Below are positions 61,506 through 64,000 of a stretch of DNA of 64,000 nt, piece after piece (within the stretch, counting starts at the first letter, position 1; every line of letters begins with the position of its first letter). A model generated the notes under the pieces. It worked only from the letters and a program-made list of their open reading frames with translations. It made no database searches and was not told where the DNA came from. The stretch comes from Clostridia bacterium (GTDB lineage Bacteria > Bacillota > Clostridia > Saccharofermentanales > Saccharofermentanaceae), in the NCBI GenBank assembly GCA_024403735.1, contig JAKSRG010000002.1, positions 62,001 to 126,000 on the forward strand, written 5' to 3'. The translations under genes and the position numbers were made by a program.

Positions 61506-62537
61506 ATGTCTCGAATTTTGGTTACTGGTGGTGCTGGTTTTATTGGTTCACACACTTGTGTTGCCCTCGATGAAGCTGGTTACGAATATGTCGTAGTTGA
61601 TGATTATTCAAATAGTAAACCAGAAGTTATTAATAGACTTAATAAGATTACTAATAAAGATATTATCTCTTATGATATTAATTGCTGTGATAAAGACAAA
61701 CTTCGTAAAGTATTTGAAGAGAATGATATTGATGCAGTTATTCATTTCGCAGGATTCAAAGCAGTAGGTGAATCTGTTTCTATTCCTGTAGATTATTATA
61801 GAAATAACTTAGATTCATTATTAACTGTTGTTGAATTGATGCGTGAGTTCAAGATTAACAAACTTATATTCAGTTCATCAGCAACGGTGTATGGTAATTC
61901 AAAGGATGTACCATTCACAGAGGAAAGTCCATTAGGAACATGTACAAATCCTTATGGCTGGACTAAGTGGATGATCGAGCAGATTTTAACTGACTTAGCT
62001 AAGGCATATCCTGAGATGAATGTTGTATTACTTAGATACTTCAATCCAGTTGGTGCACATAAATCAGGTTTGATTGGTGAGGACCCACAGGGTATTCCTA
62101 ATAATTTGTTCCCAAATGTTGCTAGAGCAGCTGATGGTCGTATGAAGGAATTGAAAGTGTTCGGTGCTGATTATGATACACCAGATGGAACATGTATCAG
62201 AGATTACATTCATGTTTGCGATCTTGCTGAAGGTCATGTAAAAGCTTTGGATTATCTTGCAACAAAAAATGGCGGAAGATTCGTCTTTAATCTTGGAACT
62301 GGTCATGGATATTCTGTTTTCGAGGTTATCAAAGCTTTTTCTAAGGCATGTGGACATGAAGTTCCTAATGTTGTAATGCCTAGAAGACCTGGAGATATTC
62401 CTGTTTGCTATGCTGGCACAGAAAAGTCTTTACGTGAATTAGGCTTTGTTGCAAATCGTGGAATTGATGAGATGTGTGAAGATACTTGGAGATGGCAGAC
62501 TAATAATCCAAATGGCTATGATGATGCTATTTTGTGA
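61506..62537 (+). CDS. galE: UDP-glucose 4-epimerase
   Basis: Interconverts UDP-glucose and UDP-galactose, feeding the Leloir pathway and envelope sugars; 343 residues, extended SDR. NAD loop VTGGAGFIGSH, SSSATVYG (catalytic Ser), NPYGWTKWMIE (Tyr-x3-Lys) and RYFNPVGAHKSG. GGAGG precedes the ATG. No other gal gene is near. It diverges from the two-component operon and lies 47 bases before the LCP gene, so the two may share a transcript for envelope polysaccharide work. Confidence 0.94.
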   Translation: MSRILVTGGAGFIGSHTCVALDEAGYEYVVVDDYSNSKPEVINRLNKITNKDIISYDINCCDKDKLRKVFEENDIDAVIHFAGFKAVGESVSIPVDYYRNNLDSLLTVVELMREFKINKLIFSSSATVYGNSKDVPFTEESPLGTCTNPYGWTKWMIEQILTDLAKAYPEMNVVLLRYFNPVGAHKSGLIGEDPQGIPNNLFPNVARAADGRMKELKVFGADYDTPDGTCIRDYIHVCDLAEGHVKALDYLATKNGGRFVFNLGTGHGYSVFEVIKAFSKACGHEVPNVVMPRRPGDIPVCYAGTEKSLRELGFVANRGIDEMCEDTWRWQTNNPNGYDDAIL

Positions 62538-62584
62538 TTTGATTATTGATTAAGTATATTATTATTTGAGGTGTAGATATAAAT

Positions 62585-64000
62585 ATGGATGATAATTTGA
62601 ATTTTCCTAATAATGGTAATAACGATAAGAAATTGCCAGCTACTAACGATGCTAATAATGGCATGATAAGAAAGACTGGTGCTGAGGATTTCGATGTTAA
62701 AGAGTTTGGTCCTACTATTGCCAAAGAAGAGGAAATGCCAGTAGATTATTCTACTATTGATTACAAAGTAGATTTTGGTGATCAAGATACTGAAAAGTCT
62801 GGTCTTAGTACTGCTACAAAGCCATTTAATGCAGGTATGCTTAAGCCAGATCCTGAGGAAGTTGAAGAGGCTTCTTCTAAAAAGCCAAAGAAGAAGAGTA
62901 AGTTGAAGAAGATCATTTTATGGATTTGTATGGGTCTTCTTGGACTTCTTATCGGTGCAGGTATCTTCGTAGGCACATATGTTAATAGAACTCTTAATAA
63001 GATTACTTATATTGCGCCAGATTCTTCTCCTACTTTTGTTAATGATGAAGGTGAAGTTATTAATATCGAAGAGATTAGAGAGAGTATCGCTCCTGAAATT
63101 CCAGTTATCGATGATGAAGATATTACTAATTTCCTTTTGATTGGTATTGATAGTAGATATAAGACACTCAATGAAAAGGGTGGATTGGCAGACGTTATCA
63201 TGATTATGTCAATTGATAATAATGCTGGTACTATTAAGCTGGTGTCTATTGCTAGAGACTCTTACGCATATGTTCCTGGATACAATAATCCAATGAAGAT
63301 TAATGCAGCTATGACAAAGGGTGGACCTGAACTTCTTCAGCTTACAGTTGAGAGTACTCTTAGAATTCCAATTGATGGTTATGCATTCGTTAATTTCTAC
63401 AACATGGCAGGCGTAATTGATGCAGTTGGTGGTGTTTACTGTAATGTTACTAGTGCTGAACTTTATTCAGAAGCTGGTTTGAATGATAACCTCGCAGAGA
63501 TTAATGGTATTTATGGATATGCCCCTGATTTCCAGCAGGTAACATCAACTGGTGATATTTGGCTCAATGGTAGACAGGCTGTTGCTTATGCTCGTATTCG
63601 TCATATTGATAGTGACTATGCTCGTTCTGAAAGACAGGTTGAAGTTTTGAGAAGTATCATGAGACAGTTCTCACAGATGTCTACAACAGGTAAGGCTTCA
63701 TGTATCGATGATATTCTTGGTCTTGTAGCTACGAATATTTCGAAAACAGACATTCTTTCATATGCATTTGATTTCTTGCCTAGTATGAAGAATATGGAAA
63801 TTCAGTATTTCCAGTTACCACTTGAAGGTTATTTCAATTCTGGAATGTACGGTGATGAGTGGAGTATTAGAAATAACTGGAATATGACAATTCCTGTAGT
63901 TCAGCAGTTCCTATATGGCGAGACTAAGGATTTTGATCCAGTAGCAGATATTCCAAGCTCTCCAAGTAACGAGAAGTGTCCTACAGATTTCGATATTGAA
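62585..64000 (+). CDS. LytR-CpsA-Psr (LCP) family protein, 3' end missing
   Basis: The window ends inside this gene; 472 codons are present without a stop. Acidic cytoplasmic N-terminus (1-100), basic patch KKPKKKSKLKK, one helix (about 114-136), then the LCP domain: FLLIGIDSRY, ADVIMIMSIDN, LVSIARDSYAYVPG, FYNMAGVIDAVGGV and AYARIRHIDSDYARSERQ with the catalytic arginines. LCP enzymes attach teichoic acids or capsule to peptidoglycan. GAGGTG is 11 bases before the ATG at 62585. Follows galE in the same direction. Confidence 0.92.
   Translation, partial: MDDNLNFPNNGNNDKKLPATNDANNGMIRKTGAEDFDVKEFGPTIAKEEEMPVDYSTIDYKVDFGDQDTEKSGLSTATKPFNAGMLKPDPEEVEEASSKKPKKKSKLKKIILWICMGLLGLLIGAGIFVGTYVNRTLNKITYIAPDSSPTFVNDEGEVINIEEIRESIAPEIPVIDDEDITNFLLIGIDSRYKTLNEKGGLADVIMIMSIDNNAGTIKLVSIARDSYAYVPGYNNPMKINAAMTKGGPELLQLTVESTLRIPIDGYAFVNFYNMAGVIDAVGGVYCNVTSAELYSEAGLNDNLAEINGIYGYAPDFQQVTSTGDIWLNGRQAVAYARIRHIDSDYARSERQVEVLRSIMRQFSQMSTTGKASCIDDILGLVATNISKTDILSYAFDFLPSMKNMEIQYFQLPLEGYFNSGMYGDEWSIRNNWNMTIPVVQQFLYGETKDFDPVADIPSSPSNEKCPTDFDIE

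Overview
The window looks like a chromosomal segment from a low-GC member of class Clostridia (Bacillota). Reasons: AT-rich DNA with U-ending codons; strong AGGAGG-type ribosome binding sites; TTG and GTG starts; ylxM-ffh-rpsP-khpA-rimM-trmD-rplS-rbgA-rnhB gene order; a Bacillus-type LexA box before recA; and secreted proteins with DUF4214 repeats and Thr-Glu-Ala stalks, as in gut and rumen Clostridia. I cannot fix a genus. I see no insertion sequence, prophage, CRISPR array, rRNA or origin, and no gene-free stretch over 300 bases.

Layout. 1-5605: end of argS, an M3 peptidase, an rRNA methyltransferase, rdgB, then an ACT-domain regulator with homoserine dehydrogenase. 5717-12839: a large glutamine synthetase (minus strand), a membrane protein, malic enzyme, an Lrp regulator with an aminotransferase, and prfB. 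12948-16968: a repeat-rich membrane protein (minus), tRNA-Leu and tRNA-fMet, and a membrane-anchored lipase. 17015-20707: a zinc/cadmium resistance operon (ArsR sensor, free HMA domain, P-type ATPase) converging on a cation diffusion facilitator. 20797-27640: an LTA-synthase-like enzyme, then three co-oriented genes for a sensor-like membrane protein, a sensor-MFS fusion and a possible sigma-like anchored protein, then a facing membrane protein. 27758-30568: an SDR, tRNA-Trp, proC, rnhA and a NUDIX hydrolase.

30568-45269 is core machinery: ftsK, pncC, murJ, recA, recX, rimO, pgsA, acpP, rnc, smc and ftsY. A minus-strand lipoprotein follows, then the SRP and ribosome-maturation operon (ylxM to rplS) and rbgA-rnhB. 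52793-58864: a degenerate GGDEF-EAL protein (minus), pnp with a structured leader, and a secreted transglutaminase-like protein. 59047-64000: a two-component system (minus), galE, and an LCP-family gene cut by the window end.

The plus strand carries nearly all the housekeeping genes. Most minus-strand genes are accessory and face them tail to tail, usually across a bidirectional terminator or with a few overlapping bases. The best leads are: the 16-bp-phased repeats over the zinc operon promoter; the sensor/MFS/sigma-like trio at 23446-26838; the palindrome at the start of the ACT-hom transcript; the folded pnp leader; PhoB-type repeats before the two-component operon; and three genes whose ribosome binding site sits right behind a terminator-like hairpin. 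Promoter and operator calls come from sequence only.
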